The notes beneath the pieces are model-generated. The model saw only the letters and a list, made by a program, of their open reading frames with translations. It had not been told where the DNA came from and did not search any database. A program made the translations under genes and the position numbers. Of a stretch of DNA of 64,000 bases, positions 25,060 to 32,861 are shown piece after piece. This DNA is from Thiothrix subterranea (GTDB lineage: Bacteria; Pseudomonadota; Gammaproteobacteria; Thiotrichales; Thiotrichaceae): NCBI RefSeq assembly GCF_030930995.1, contig NZ_CP133217.1, forward strand, positions 2,160,001 to 2,224,000, written 5' to 3'. Numbering within the stretch: the stretch's first letter is position 1; the number at the start of each line of letters is the position of its first letter.

Positions 25060-25872
25060 ATGGAAGTGATGCAATATACCCCTCACCCTAGCCCTCTCCC
25101 TCAAGGGGAGAGGGGACAAGAAGTGCGCGTTGGTGCGCAAGTGCTGACGGAGGAGGCGATTGCGGAAGAGTTGCAATACCACCCGGCCGCACAATTGGAT
25201 GAAGCATGGCAAGCAGCGGCAACCAGCTTGGTGGTGAAAACCTTGCTGGAACAACGCGCTGCACAACTGGGTATCGAAGCCGCTAGTGAAGAAGAACGCA
25301 CCGCCCTGTTGTTGGAAAGGGAGCTGCAAGTGCCTGATCCAACAGAGGCGCAGTGTCTTCACTATTTTGAGAGCAATCGGCAACGCTTTCAAACGCCGGT
25401 ATTGCTGGCAGTGAGTCATATCCTGTTGCCCGCCGCGCCGGATGATGTGCAGCAACGTGACCAACAGCGCATTCTGGCGACGCAATTGCTGCGGCAGTTG
25501 CAAGCTGACCCGGATAGCTTTACGGCATTAGCCCAGCAATATTCCGCCTGCCCGTCATCGGGGCAAGGTGGCAGTCTTGGGCAATTGTCGAAAGGGCAAA
25601 CCGTGGCGGAATTTGAACGCCAAGTATGGCGCTTGCCCGTTGGTTTAAGTGCAGAACCAGTGGAAACGCGCTTTGGTTTCCATCTGGTGCGCCTCGATCA
25701 GCGCGTGGAAGGCGAGCCGCTGGAATATGAGCATGTGGCAACGCGCATCCGCCAGTATTTGCATGAGCAAGTGACGCGGCGGGCGTTGAGCCAATATTTG
25801 CAGGTGTTGGGTGCGGAGATTGGCGTTGAGGGGATTGCCTTCAATGCCGCTGGTTCGCCGTTGATGCAGTAA
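25060..25872 (+). CDS. PpiC-type (parvulin) peptidyl-prolyl isomerase of the nar operon
   Basis: 270 residues. After a helical NifM-like N-terminal region, the parvulin domain spans about 110-225: LLAVSHILLPAAPDD, FTALAQQYSACPSSGQGGSL, GQLSKGQTVAEFERQVW and PVETRFGFHLVRLDQRV. No signal peptide is seen, so it is cytoplasmic and probably helps NarG or NarH fold. A parvulin gene at this position is known from other denitrifier nar operons. The first 20 codons (TPHPSPLPQGERG) are the translation of a REP-like repeat, so the N terminus has been built from, or extended by, repeat DNA. It starts 3 bp after narI. Confidence 0.9.
   Translation: MEVMQYTPHPSPLPQGERGQEVRVGAQVLTEEAIAEELQYHPAAQLDEAWQAAATSLVVKTLLEQRAAQLGIEAASEEERTALLLERELQVPDPTEAQCLHYFESNRQRFQTPVLLAVSHILLPAAPDDVQQRDQQRILATQLLRQLQADPDSFTALAQQYSACPSSGQGGSLGQLSKGQTVAEFERQVWRLPVGLSAEPVETRFGFHLVRLDQRVEGEPLEYEHVATRIRQYLHEQVTRRALSQYLQVLGAEIGVEGIAFNAAGSPLMQ
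25079..25115. repeat. REP-like palindromic repeat, type A, inside ppiC
   Basis: Begins CCCCTCACCC; CCCTCTCCC (25092-25100) pairs with GGGAGAGGG (25106-25114). Related to 17940-17982. It is read in frame as PHPSPLPQGERG near the start of the PpiC protein. Confidence 0.82.
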
Positions 25873-25881
25873 GTTTTTCAG

Positions 25882-25952
25882 ACCCTCCGAAACTGGTCGG
25901 GAGTAAGCCACCGATCAGGGGTACGGGCGGTAGCAATATCGCCCGTTTTTTT
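25882..25952 (+). promoter_or_regulatory. Structured leader ending in an intrinsic terminator upstream of moaA
   Basis: ACCC (25882-25885) pairs with GGGT (25919-25922) and encloses the bulge TCCGAAA and an 8-bp helix (CTGGTCGG 25893-25900 with CCGATCAG 25911-25918, one G-T pair) with the loop GAGTAAGCCA. A terminator follows at once: ACGGGCG (25923-25929) with CGCCCGT (25940-25946), then seven T. The moaA ribosome site comes 7 bases later. An aptamer-like fold followed by a terminator just before a Moco gene is the layout of a riboswitch or attenuator. A plain terminator for the nar operon is the alternative. Confidence 0.55.
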
Positions 25953-25968
25953 CTTTATGAGGTGGTGT

Positions 25969-26955
25969 ATGGGTAATGGATTAATTGACCCGTTTGGGCG
26001 TGAAATTAGCTACTTGCGGGTATCGGTGACGGATCGCTGTGACCTGCGGTGTTTTTACTGTATGCCGGAACACTTCAACGATTATACCGTGCCGGATCAT
26101 TGGCTGAGCTTCGAGGAAATCGAGCGGGTCACGGCAGCGTTTGCCGCCTTGGGCGTGAGTCGGTTGCGCTTGACAGGTGGTGAACCGTTGGTGCGCAAGG
26201 GCTTGCCTGAACTGGCGACGCGGCTGGCAGCATTACCCGGCATTACCGACTTATCCCTCAGTACCAATGCCAATCGTCTCGCGCAGGAGGCAGTGGCACT
26301 CAAGCAGGCGGGCGTTTCCCGCCTCAATATCAGTCTCGATAGCCTGCAACCCAAACGCTTTCAACTCATTACCAAAGGCAAGTTGGATAAAGTCATGGCA
26401 GGCTTGATGGCAGCCAAAGCCGCTGGGTTTGCCCCAATCAAAATCAATATGGTGGTGATGCAGGGCATTAACGACGACGAAGTGCTGGATATGGTGGAAT
26501 TCTGTCTGGAACACCGCTTCACCTTGCGTTTTATTGAGACCATGCCGATGGGTGAAACGGGGCGTAATGCTCGCGATTCGTATTACCTGAGCCTGCAAAC
26601 GGTTAAGGCACGGCTGGCGGAACACTACAATTTGTTGCCGTCGATCATGGAGGGCGGTGGCCCGGCGCAGTATTACACCATTGGCGATACAGGGTTGAAG
26701 ATTGGGTTTATTACGCCGATTTCGCAGCATTTTTGTGCTACCTGTAACCGTGTGCGGCTGGGTGTGGATGGCACGTTGTATTTGTGTTTGGGGCAGGAAC
26801 ATAGCGTGGCATTGCGTCCGTTATTGCGGGCAGGGATTAGCGATGTGGCATTGCAAGGAGTGGTCCGCAAGGCGTTGTGGCTGAAGCCGCTGGAGCATAA
26901 CTTCAACCAAACGCAAACGCAGGTGTTGCGGTTTATGTCGATGACGGGTGGGTAA
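25969..26955 (+). CDS. moaA: GTP 3',8-cyclase MoaA (molybdenum cofactor step 1)
   Basis: 328 residues. MoaA is a radical SAM enzyme that with MoaC converts GTP to cyclic pyranopterin monophosphate. The N-terminal cluster motif is CDLRCFYC (Cys-x3-Cys-x2-Cys), and the C-terminal cluster for GTP binding is CATCNRVRLGVDGTLYLCLG. LRLTGGEPLVRKGLPEL is the SAM-binding GGEP motif. The start ATG at 25969 has GAGGTG 4 bases upstream; an earlier in-frame ATG at 25957 lies on top of that site and is rejected. The typical C-terminal GG is present (MSMTGG), as required for activity. It supplies Moco to NarG. Confidence 0.95.
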   Translation: MGNGLIDPFGREISYLRVSVTDRCDLRCFYCMPEHFNDYTVPDHWLSFEEIERVTAAFAALGVSRLRLTGGEPLVRKGLPELATRLAALPGITDLSLSTNANRLAQEAVALKQAGVSRLNISLDSLQPKRFQLITKGKLDKVMAGLMAAKAAGFAPIKINMVVMQGINDDEVLDMVEFCLEHRFTLRFIETMPMGETGRNARDSYYLSLQTVKARLAEHYNLLPSIMEGGGPAQYYTIGDTGLKIGFITPISQHFCATCNRVRLGVDGTLYLCLGQEHSVALRPLLRAGISDVALQGVVRKALWLKPLEHNFNQTQTQVLRFMSMTGG

Positions 26956-26961
26956 ATAGTC

Positions 26962-27975
26962 TCACTTTGCAAATCGTATGCGCTCAATGGCCTGTAGCTG
27001 AAGGCGTAAGTTATCCGCTGTACCGTAATGCTGTTCCCAGCATATTAGCCACTGCGCCACACTGAGATTTTCTGCCCAACTGTGGGCAATAGCACACTCA
27101 CGCATCGCTTTTTGTACTATGTGTGGGGAATCTGGTGTTTGTAATGCCTGTAAAATACGGCGTTTACCGCGCCATTGCCGCCAGTGTTTTCCCGCCAGCT
27201 TTACGCCAAGCCATAGGCTTGTCAACAATACCAGCAGACTAAACACACCCATTACACCACGCCAAATCCAACCCAATACCCACTGGCGTGGTGGCGTGTA
27301 TTGCCTGTGTTCCAAACGTGCCGTTTCAGGGTCAAACCAATGCCATTGCAAGGTTGGTAAATCCAGCCATCCGCTGCTTTGCGGCTTGAAGGGGATGTGG
27401 TATTCGAGTCGGTATTGCCCGCCGTCACTGGCAGGTTTGTCAACTTTCGCAGGGAATAATTCCACTCCACTGCTGCGCATTTGTTTGAGAATTGGCGGGA
27501 ATTGTGCCGTGTTTACTGCGTCGCTGTGCAAACGGATGTGCCAATACGCCAGATGCCCCGGTTGCAACACGCCGCTGGGGTCGATGTGCGATTCAATCTC
27601 GACATTACCGACGGGGATGGTTGGCGGCAAATATGGGGGCAGGGCTTGCACGTCCAGCGTTTGCACGGGCGGTTGCCATTGTGCGGCATCGCGTCCGTTG
27701 AGGTTATAGCGGATGGTGGGCAGTTGAATGGTTTGTGTGCCGGGGGTGTGGGCAGATAATTGCCATGTCAGGCGTAGGATGCGCTTGCCGTCTGTTCCCG
27801 CTTCGTTGGTGGCAGGCAGAGCCTGCACATCCACGCCGTCAATGCGCGGCAAACTGGCTTCGAGGGTGGCGAAGCGGTCGGTGGATTGCACTTCCACAGT
27901 CACTGTGGTGCGTTCGCGCTGCCAAACTTGTGCGTCTTCGAGTTGGATTGTCCACGGCAAATCGGCGACTACCAC
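26962..27975 (-). CDS. BatD-like protein of the MoxR/Bat operon
   Basis: 337 residues from a GTG at 27975, overlapping the end of the TPR gene. Beta-rich Ig-like repeats (TIQLEDAQVWQRERTTVTVE, LPTIRYNLNGRDAAQW) match the BatD/oxygen-tolerance family. A single membrane helix (about 232-255) precedes a cytoplasmic tail. BatD normally begins with a signal peptide, but none is visible here (MVVADLPWTIQ), so either export depends on the membrane helix or the N terminus is eroded. It is the last gene of the operon and ends 6 bp from the convergent moaA. Its role in the complex is unknown. Confidence 0.75.
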   Translation of the reverse strand: MVVADLPWTIQLEDAQVWQRERTTVTVEVQSTDRFATLEASLPRIDGVDVQALPATNEAGTDGKRILRLTWQLSAHTPGTQTIQLPTIRYNLNGRDAAQWQPPVQTLDVQALPPYLPPTIPVGNVEIESHIDPSGVLQPGHLAYWHIRLHSDAVNTAQFPPILKQMRSSGVELFPAKVDKPASDGGQYRLEYHIPFKPQSSGWLDLPTLQWHWFDPETARLEHRQYTPPRQWVLGWIWRGVMGVFSLLVLLTSLWLGVKLAGKHWRQWRGKRRILQALQTPDSPHIVQKAMRECAIAHSWAENLSVAQWLICWEQHYGTADNLRLQLQAIERIRFAK

Positions 27976-28679
27976 GGTAAAACCCCCGGTAATTCGTTGG
28001 GTTTGGTTTGCGGTGCGGGGTAGCCTTCTTCGACTTCAAACAGACGTTTCCATAAAGCAGCGGGATCGTCGTCGAGCTGTTGCAGGACAATGCGTGCATC
28101 GTCGAGCGATTGTTGGCTTTTGCGCCATGTTTGCGGATCGCTTTCGCCGGTTTCTGCCAATCGAGCCATGCCTTTGTTGACCAGTTGCTCGATGTCAGGG
28201 GGTAAATCGGGCGGTGGAGTATTTACGGGTGCGTCTTTGCCTTCGCCCAACGTCAAGGTGCTGGCTTGATCCCAGTCGAGGGTGTTGGTGTTGCGTTCGC
28301 GGCGTGCGCCAGTACTCGCGTTGTCGGCGGCGGCGCGTTGTCCGGCTTCGCGGCGGCGTTCGAGTTCGGCTTGGACTTCGGCGGCGAGGGCTAGGTTTTG
28401 CTGGGTGGCGGGGTGTTCTGGGCGATAGGTTAGGGCATCGCGGAAGACTTGCGCGGCGGCGGCATAATCGCCTTGTTGGAAGTAGCTGTTGCCGAGGTTG
28501 TGTAGGGCGCGGGCGCGTTCGGTGTCGTCGCGGGCGGCGAAGACGGCGGCGGTGAAGTGTTGGGTGGCGGTGTCGTAGTGTTCGGCACGGTAGGCTTCGA
28601 TACCGTTGCGTAGGTTCGTTTCATCCGCTTGGACGCTACACGTCAACATAAGTAGTAGCGCAAACAGCTTATGCTTCAT
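27969..28679 (-). CDS. BatC-like periplasmic TPR protein
   Basis: 236 residues with a signal peptide (MKHKLFALLLMLTCSVQADE). TPR units cover about 25-115: YRAEHYDTATQHFTAAVFAA, ALHNLGNSYFQQGDYAAAAQ and ALTYRPEHPATQQNLALAAE. The linker is low complexity and the C terminus acidic. In Bat operons this subunit is thought to be a periplasmic scaffold for the VWA proteins. It overlaps the upstream BatB gene by 11 bp and the downstream BatD gene by 7 bp. Confidence 0.8.
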   Translation of the reverse strand: MKHKLFALLLMLTCSVQADETNLRNGIEAYRAEHYDTATQHFTAAVFAARDDTERARALHNLGNSYFQQGDYAAAAQVFRDALTYRPEHPATQQNLALAAEVQAELERRREAGQRAAADNASTGARRERNTNTLDWDQASTLTLGEGKDAPVNTPPPDLPPDIEQLVNKGMARLAETGESDPQTWRKSQQSLDDARIVLQQLDDDPAALWKRLFEVEEGYPAPQTKPNELPGVLPW

Positions 28680-29679
28680 TTTTTCTTCCTCTTATTGCCA
28701 GCCATGCACACACCATCCCCAGTAACAACGCCCACACATACAACTCCCGCCACTGTTGCGCATCGCTGGAGGTGGCAGGAAAGGCTTGCGCAATTCCGTT
28801 GGTGTACAGCGTTTTCCAGTCGCTGGCATCGTCTTTCACCGCGCTGTACGCACCGTCCGCTTGTGCTGTCAGGCTTTGTAGCAAGGTACTGTCGAGGCGC
28901 GAACGCACCGCTTGTCCGTCATGTTCCAACCATTTGCCGCCGGGGAGTGGGATGGCTTCGCCGTCTTCCGTGCCAACGCCAAGGCTGTAGAGCGGAATGC
29001 CAGCCGTTTGTAGGGTTTGCACACGAGTTTGCAAAGCGGCGTGCTGATCGGCGGGAATATCGCCATCGGTCATCCACAGCACGGCAGCAGGCAATGCTTG
29101 TTCACGCGCCGCGAGTTCTTGCTGGGCGAATTCGAGCGCGGCGGCGTGGTCAGTGCCGTGCGTCGGTAGCACCAGCGATTCCAGATGTTGCAGGTAAAAG
29201 CGCACGGCATTGGCATCGTTGGTCAGCGGTGCGAACAGGTGCGGACGTGCGCCATACACCACGATGCCGACGCGGCTTCCTTGGGCAAGACCGAGGAATT
29301 CGTGCAATTCCAGCGCGGCGCGTTGCAGGCGGTTGGGAGCAATGTCGGTGGCTTGCATGGAGCGCGAAATATCCAGTACTACCAGCACGTCGAATTGGGC
29401 GGGGCGCAGGTCATCGGGCTGGGTTTGTGGAATGCGCGGCCCCGCTAGGCTGATGGCGAATAGTACCCACGCGATAGCCCACAGTGTTTGCGGGGAGAGC
29501 AGTTTGTGCCAACCGTGTTGGCTGGCGGTTATTTGTACCCACGGTAGTAAATGCGAATCGGCGTAGGTTTGCGCTTGGCTGCGTTGCTGGAAATAGCCCC
29601 ATGCGGCAAGCAGTAGTGGGAACAGTGCCAGCAACAGCCATAAGGGTTCGCGCCAATGTAAGGCTTGCCACAGCGTCAT
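28669..29679 (-). CDS. BatB-like von Willebrand factor A membrane protein
   Basis: 336 residues. Two N-terminal membrane helices (WLLLALFPLLLAAWGY and LWAIAWVLFAISLAGP) precede a periplasmic VWA domain with a MIDAS motif (VLVVLDISRSMQA, then conserved Thr and TDGDI). A C-terminal helix (LYVWALLLGMVCAWLAI) closes it. VWA domains of this family bind metal and protein partners and work with a MoxR AAA+ ATPase. It is overlapped by its paralogue upstream (4 bp) and by batC downstream. Confidence 0.82.
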   Translation of the reverse strand: MTLWQALHWREPLWLLLALFPLLLAAWGYFQQRSQAQTYADSHLLPWVQITASQHGWHKLLSPQTLWAIAWVLFAISLAGPRIPQTQPDDLRPAQFDVLVVLDISRSMQATDIAPNRLQRAALELHEFLGLAQGSRVGIVVYGARPHLFAPLTNDANAVRFYLQHLESLVLPTHGTDHAAALEFAQQELAAREQALPAAVLWMTDGDIPADQHAALQTRVQTLQTAGIPLYSLGVGTEDGEAIPLPGGKWLEHDGQAVRSRLDSTLLQSLTAQADGAYSAVKDDASDWKTLYTNGIAQAFPATSSDAQQWRELYVWALLLGMVCAWLAIRGRKNEA

Positions 29680-30656
29680 GTGTTTGCCCTACGTTGCCAG
29701 AGTTGCCACAACATCAGCGGTAGCAAACCTGCCAGTAATAGCCAGTGGTACAGCGGTTGCTGTTCGTAACGGGAAATTTGTTCGGCTGCGTTTTGGTGTT
29801 GGCGGGTAATGTCGGCAAGGGCTTGTTCGACGGCTTGCGCGTCACCAGCTTGATAGGTTTTTGCGCCTGTGCGTTCTGACAAGGCTTGTAGCAGAGCTAG
29901 GTTGACGGGTTGGTAGACTAATCCGCCGGTATCGCCGGTCATTGTGGCGGCGGTGGAGCCAATCGCGATGGTGTACAGCGGAATCTTGCTTTCGGCGGCA
30001 AGGGCGGCGGCGGCTTCGGGGTCGACGCGCCCGATGGATTCGTCGGCATCGGTGAACAGCACGAAAATGGGTTTGCGCTGGGGTTGTTTGCCTGCTTCTT
30101 TGAGCGCAAGGGTGATGGCATCGCCGACAGCACTGACACGCCCCGCCAGCGTTGGGGTGAGGCGTTGCAGTTGGCTTTGTACCAGCGTCGGGTCGCGGGT
30201 CAGCGGCACGAGCAGGTAGGGGTTTTCGGCGAACACGATCATACCGAGGCGTTCGCCTTGCAGGCGGTTGGCGAAATCGTGCAGCAGGGTTTTGAGAACT
30301 TCCATGCGGCTGCGCGGTTGTCCATCGAGGGTGTAGTCGGTTAGGGTCATGCTGATGGATACGTCTACCAGTAGCAGGATGTCGCGTTCGGGCGGCAGGT
30401 CGGGGAGTTTTGCGCCGCGTTGCACGGGTTGGGCGATGGCGACGGTTAGGCAGAGCCAGAGCCATGCGAAGACGGCGCGTTGGAGGTGGCGTTGCCATTG
30501 GGGTTCGGGAGTTGTGGGTAGCAAGTGGGCTAGAGGATGAAGAAAGACCCCCTTCCCCGACCCTTCCCCAGCAAGGGGAGCAGGGAGGAAGAGAAGGGGG
30601 ACTGCCGCCAGTAGTGGGAGGATTGCCAGATACGGAGTAAGCCAGTCGATGTTCAT
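29676..30656 (-). CDS. BatA-like von Willebrand factor A membrane protein with in-frame repeat
   Basis: 326 residues, with an N-terminal helix, a second helix (FAWLWLCLTVAIAQP), a VWA domain with MIDAS DILLLVDVSISMTLTD and FVLFTDADES, and a C-terminal helix (WLLLAGLLPLMLWQLW). Residues about 24-37 (PAPLAGEGSGKGVF) are the translation of a REP-like repeat between the first helix and the next, an insertion the protein seems to tolerate. Partner of the neighbouring VWA protein in the Bat complex. Confidence 0.82.
   Translation of the reverse strand: MNIDWLTPYLAILPLLAAVPLLFLPAPLAGEGSGKGVFLHPLAHLLPTTPEPQWQRHLQRAVFAWLWLCLTVAIAQPVQRGAKLPDLPPERDILLLVDVSISMTLTDYTLDGQPRSRMEVLKTLLHDFANRLQGERLGMIVFAENPYLLVPLTRDPTLVQSQLQRLTPTLAGRVSAVGDAITLALKEAGKQPQRKPIFVLFTDADESIGRVDPEAAAALAAESKIPLYTIAIGSTAATMTGDTGGLVYQPVNLALLQALSERTGAKTYQAGDAQAVEQALADITRQHQNAAEQISRYEQQPLYHWLLLAGLLPLMLWQLWQRRANT
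30547..30600. repeat. REP-like palindromic repeat, type B, inside the BatA-like gene
   Basis: Plus strand ACCCCCTTCCCCGACCCTTC, then CCCAGCAAGGGGAGCAGGG and a purine-rich arm ending AAGGGGG. It folds into nested hairpins and resembles 41451-41494. Read in frame as PAPLAGEGSGKG. Confidence 0.75.
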
Positions 30657-30985
30657 CGGGCTTGTTCCAACAAAGTGCGGGCTTCGCGTTTGAGGGTGGC
30701 GAAGGTGTCGGGGGTGCAGGGTGTTGGAGCGAAGCGGGCATGGTCGAGAGCAGCAAGGGAAGTAAGTCCTGCTTCGCGCAAAATGCTTGCCAATGCGGTT
30801 GGATTAGGCGGTGAATCGGGCAGGCGTTCAAGCTGACGTAAAGCATCCGCCACGGGGTGTTGTCGTTTGCGCCACCACGCTAATCCAGCAAGCAGCAACA
30901 ACAGCACAACCAACGCCAGCAGCCACCACACATAACCCGGCAAGGGTGCAGGCGGAAGTTCCAGATCGTGCAGTGTGGTGCTCAT
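30653..30985 (-). CDS. DUF4381-type membrane protein of the Bat operon
   Basis: 110 residues from the ATG at 30985, whose first bases overlap the DUF58 stop (ATGA). One membrane helix (GYVWWLLALVVLLLLLAGLA) sits after a short proline-rich periplasmic segment. The C-terminal part (VADALRQLERLPDSP, ILREAGLTSLAALDH) is helical and cytoplasmic. This small family is found only with DUF58, VWA and MoxR genes. Its job is not known. Confidence 0.75.
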   Translation of the reverse strand: MSTTLHDLELPPAPLPGYVWWLLALVVLLLLLAGLAWWRKRQHPVADALRQLERLPDSPPNPTALASILREAGLTSLAALDHARFAPTPCTPDTFATLKREARTLLEQAR

Positions 30986-31899
30986 GCCCCCATCCCGTGC
31001 GGTAATGGCACTGTCAATTCGGGCGCATCCACTTCCGCCAATAGTTGGGTGTAATGGCATCCCCAGCCGCGTAACCGTTGCGCTTGCCCCTCATGCAATG
31101 CCGCTGCTTGCTGGCGAAACTGTTCACGCAACGCGGGATCAGCCAGATTGACGCGATGGGTAATGCCATCCAGCCCTTGCAGGTTCACGCGTCCGGCAGC
31201 GGGTAATTCGTATTCAGCAGTGTCCAGCACTTGCACGGTGAACAGCGGGTGATGATGGAGGAGTTGCAGGATATGTGCCTCACAAGCTGCGTCCAGATCG
31301 GTGAAATCGCTGAGTAGATAAACGTGTGTGCCACGTACCACAGACGCATTGATGAGCGGCAAAATACTTGCCAAGGTAGGTTCATGCGTAGTCGGTAACG
31401 GTGGGCAAGTTGCTGCGCATTGGCGCACGAATTCCCATACGGCGTGGGTATCGGTTGAGGCGGGAAACCAGTGGGGCTGCGCTTCCAAGATTACGCCGGA
31501 GGCTGCCCAGCCTTGTTGTGTGGCGGCGAACGCGATCAGTGCGGCAACACGGGCAGCTTGCGCCGCTTTGAGGCGTACTTTCGTGCCAAAACGCATTGCC
31601 TTGCGCCGATCTAGGACGATGAACACGGCGGGGCGGCGTTCTTCGCGGAACTGTTTGACGTGCGCTTTGCCAGTGCGGGCGGTAACGCTCCAGTGGATGA
31701 AACGCGGTTCGTCGCCGGATTGGTAGGGGCGGCTTTCGGCGTAATCCAGCCCTGCCCCGCGATAGCGTGAAGCTACGTCACCGGCTTGGCGTTGTTCCAG
31801 CAGGTTTTGCAGGGAAGCGTCAGCGGTTGCACTGCGGGCGCGTTGGTACAGGGCTTGCAGTTCGGTTTCGGTGAGAATCGGGGGGAAGACCATTTTCAC
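30982..31899 (-). CDS. DUF58-domain protein of the MoxR/Bat operon
   Basis: 305 residues, soluble. The diagnostic segment is YQSGDEPRFIHWSVTARTGK, followed by a VWA-like fold with FIVLDRRKAM in the MIDAS position and LLSDFTDLD later. The first MIDAS Ser is replaced (DRRKA in place of DxSxS), so metal binding is doubtful. DUF58 proteins pair with MoxR ATPases. It overlaps moxR upstream and the DUF4381 gene downstream by 4 bp each. Confidence 0.85.
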   Translation of the reverse strand: MKMVFPPILTETELQALYQRARSATADASLQNLLEQRQAGDVASRYRGAGLDYAESRPYQSGDEPRFIHWSVTARTGKAHVKQFREERRPAVFIVLDRRKAMRFGTKVRLKAAQAARVAALIAFAATQQGWAASGVILEAQPHWFPASTDTHAVWEFVRQCAATCPPLPTTHEPTLASILPLINASVVRGTHVYLLSDFTDLDAACEAHILQLLHHHPLFTVQVLDTAEYELPAAGRVNLQGLDGITHRVNLADPALREQFRQQAAALHEGQAQRLRGWGCHYTQLLAEVDAPELTVPLPHGMGA

Positions 31900-32858
31900 G
31901 GAATCGCCACGCCCGCCAATACCTTACGCACCACCGCATTCGCATCCACACCCGCCGCCCGTGCCGCATACCCCAGCACCAGACGATGGCGCAACACATC
32001 CGGCGCAATGTCGATAATATCGTCCGGCACGACATACTCACGCCCGCGCAAATACGCCAAGGCACTGCTGGCTCGCAGCAACGCAATCGACGCACGCGGC
32101 GATGCCCCCACCTGCAAATAATCTACCCATGTTGCATCAAACTGCCCCAAATCGCGGGTAGCCCCGACCAGCGCAACAATGTACCGCTCCAGTTCCGGCG
32201 CAACATGCACTTCCGCCACTTCGCGGCGGGCTTGCAGGACTTGCTGGGGGTGCAAGGGCGAATGCAGCACGGGCTTATCCGCGCCGTAATGCCGCGCCCG
32301 ATCGCGTTGCAAAATCAGCAATTCGTCGTCAGCCGTGGGGTATTGCAGCACCACATGCAGCAAAAAGCGGTCGAGTTGTGCTTCGGGTAAAGGGTACGTG
32401 CCGCTTTGTTCCAGCGGGTTTTGCGTTGCCATCACGATGAAGAGTTCGGGCAAGGGGCGGGTCACGCCGCCGACGGTGATCTGGTGTTCCTGCATGGCTT
32501 CGAGCAGCGCGGATTGCACTTTGGGCGGAGCGCGGTTGATCTCATCCGCCAGCACGATTTCGTGGAATAACGGCCCCGCGATAAAGCGGAATGTGCCGTG
32601 TTGCGGCTCGAAAATATCCGTGCCGGTCAAATCCCCCGGCATCAAATCCGGCGTGAACTGGATGCGCTGGAAGCTGGCGTGGACACCGCTGGCAAGCGTG
32701 GTGACAGCAGTGGTTTTCGCCAGACCGGGCAGGCTTTCCAGCAGGATATGTCCGCCGGTTAGCAGCGCAATCATGAGGCGGTCGAGCAAGGCGGATTGCC
32801 CCACGATCACCTGTTCGAGGTGGGAGCGCAGTTGCAGGAATTCGGTTTGAGTTTGCAC
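31896..32858 (-). CDS. MoxR-family AAA+ ATPase
   Basis: 320 residues. Walker A is ESLPGLAKTT, where Ser replaces the usual first Gly. Walker B is EIVLADEINRAPPKVQSALL, sensor 1 is FIVMATQNPLEQSGTYPLPE, and the lid has VGASPRASIALLRASSALA. MoxR ATPases act as chaperones that remodel or load metal into partners through VWA proteins, several of which follow in this operon. It is the first gene of the seven-gene set and begins 3 bp after the upstream MFS transporter stop, so it may be co-transcribed with that gene. Confidence 0.9.
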   Translation of the reverse strand: MQTQTEFLQLRSHLEQVIVGQSALLDRLMIALLTGGHILLESLPGLAKTTAVTTLASGVHASFQRIQFTPDLMPGDLTGTDIFEPQHGTFRFIAGPLFHEIVLADEINRAPPKVQSALLEAMQEHQITVGGVTRPLPELFIVMATQNPLEQSGTYPLPEAQLDRFLLHVVLQYPTADDELLILQRDRARHYGADKPVLHSPLHPQQVLQARREVAEVHVAPELERYIVALVGATRDLGQFDATWVDYLQVGASPRASIALLRASSALAYLRGREYVVPDDIIDIAPDVLRHRLVLGYAARAAGVDANAVVRKVLAGVAIP

Positions 32859-32861
32859 GGG

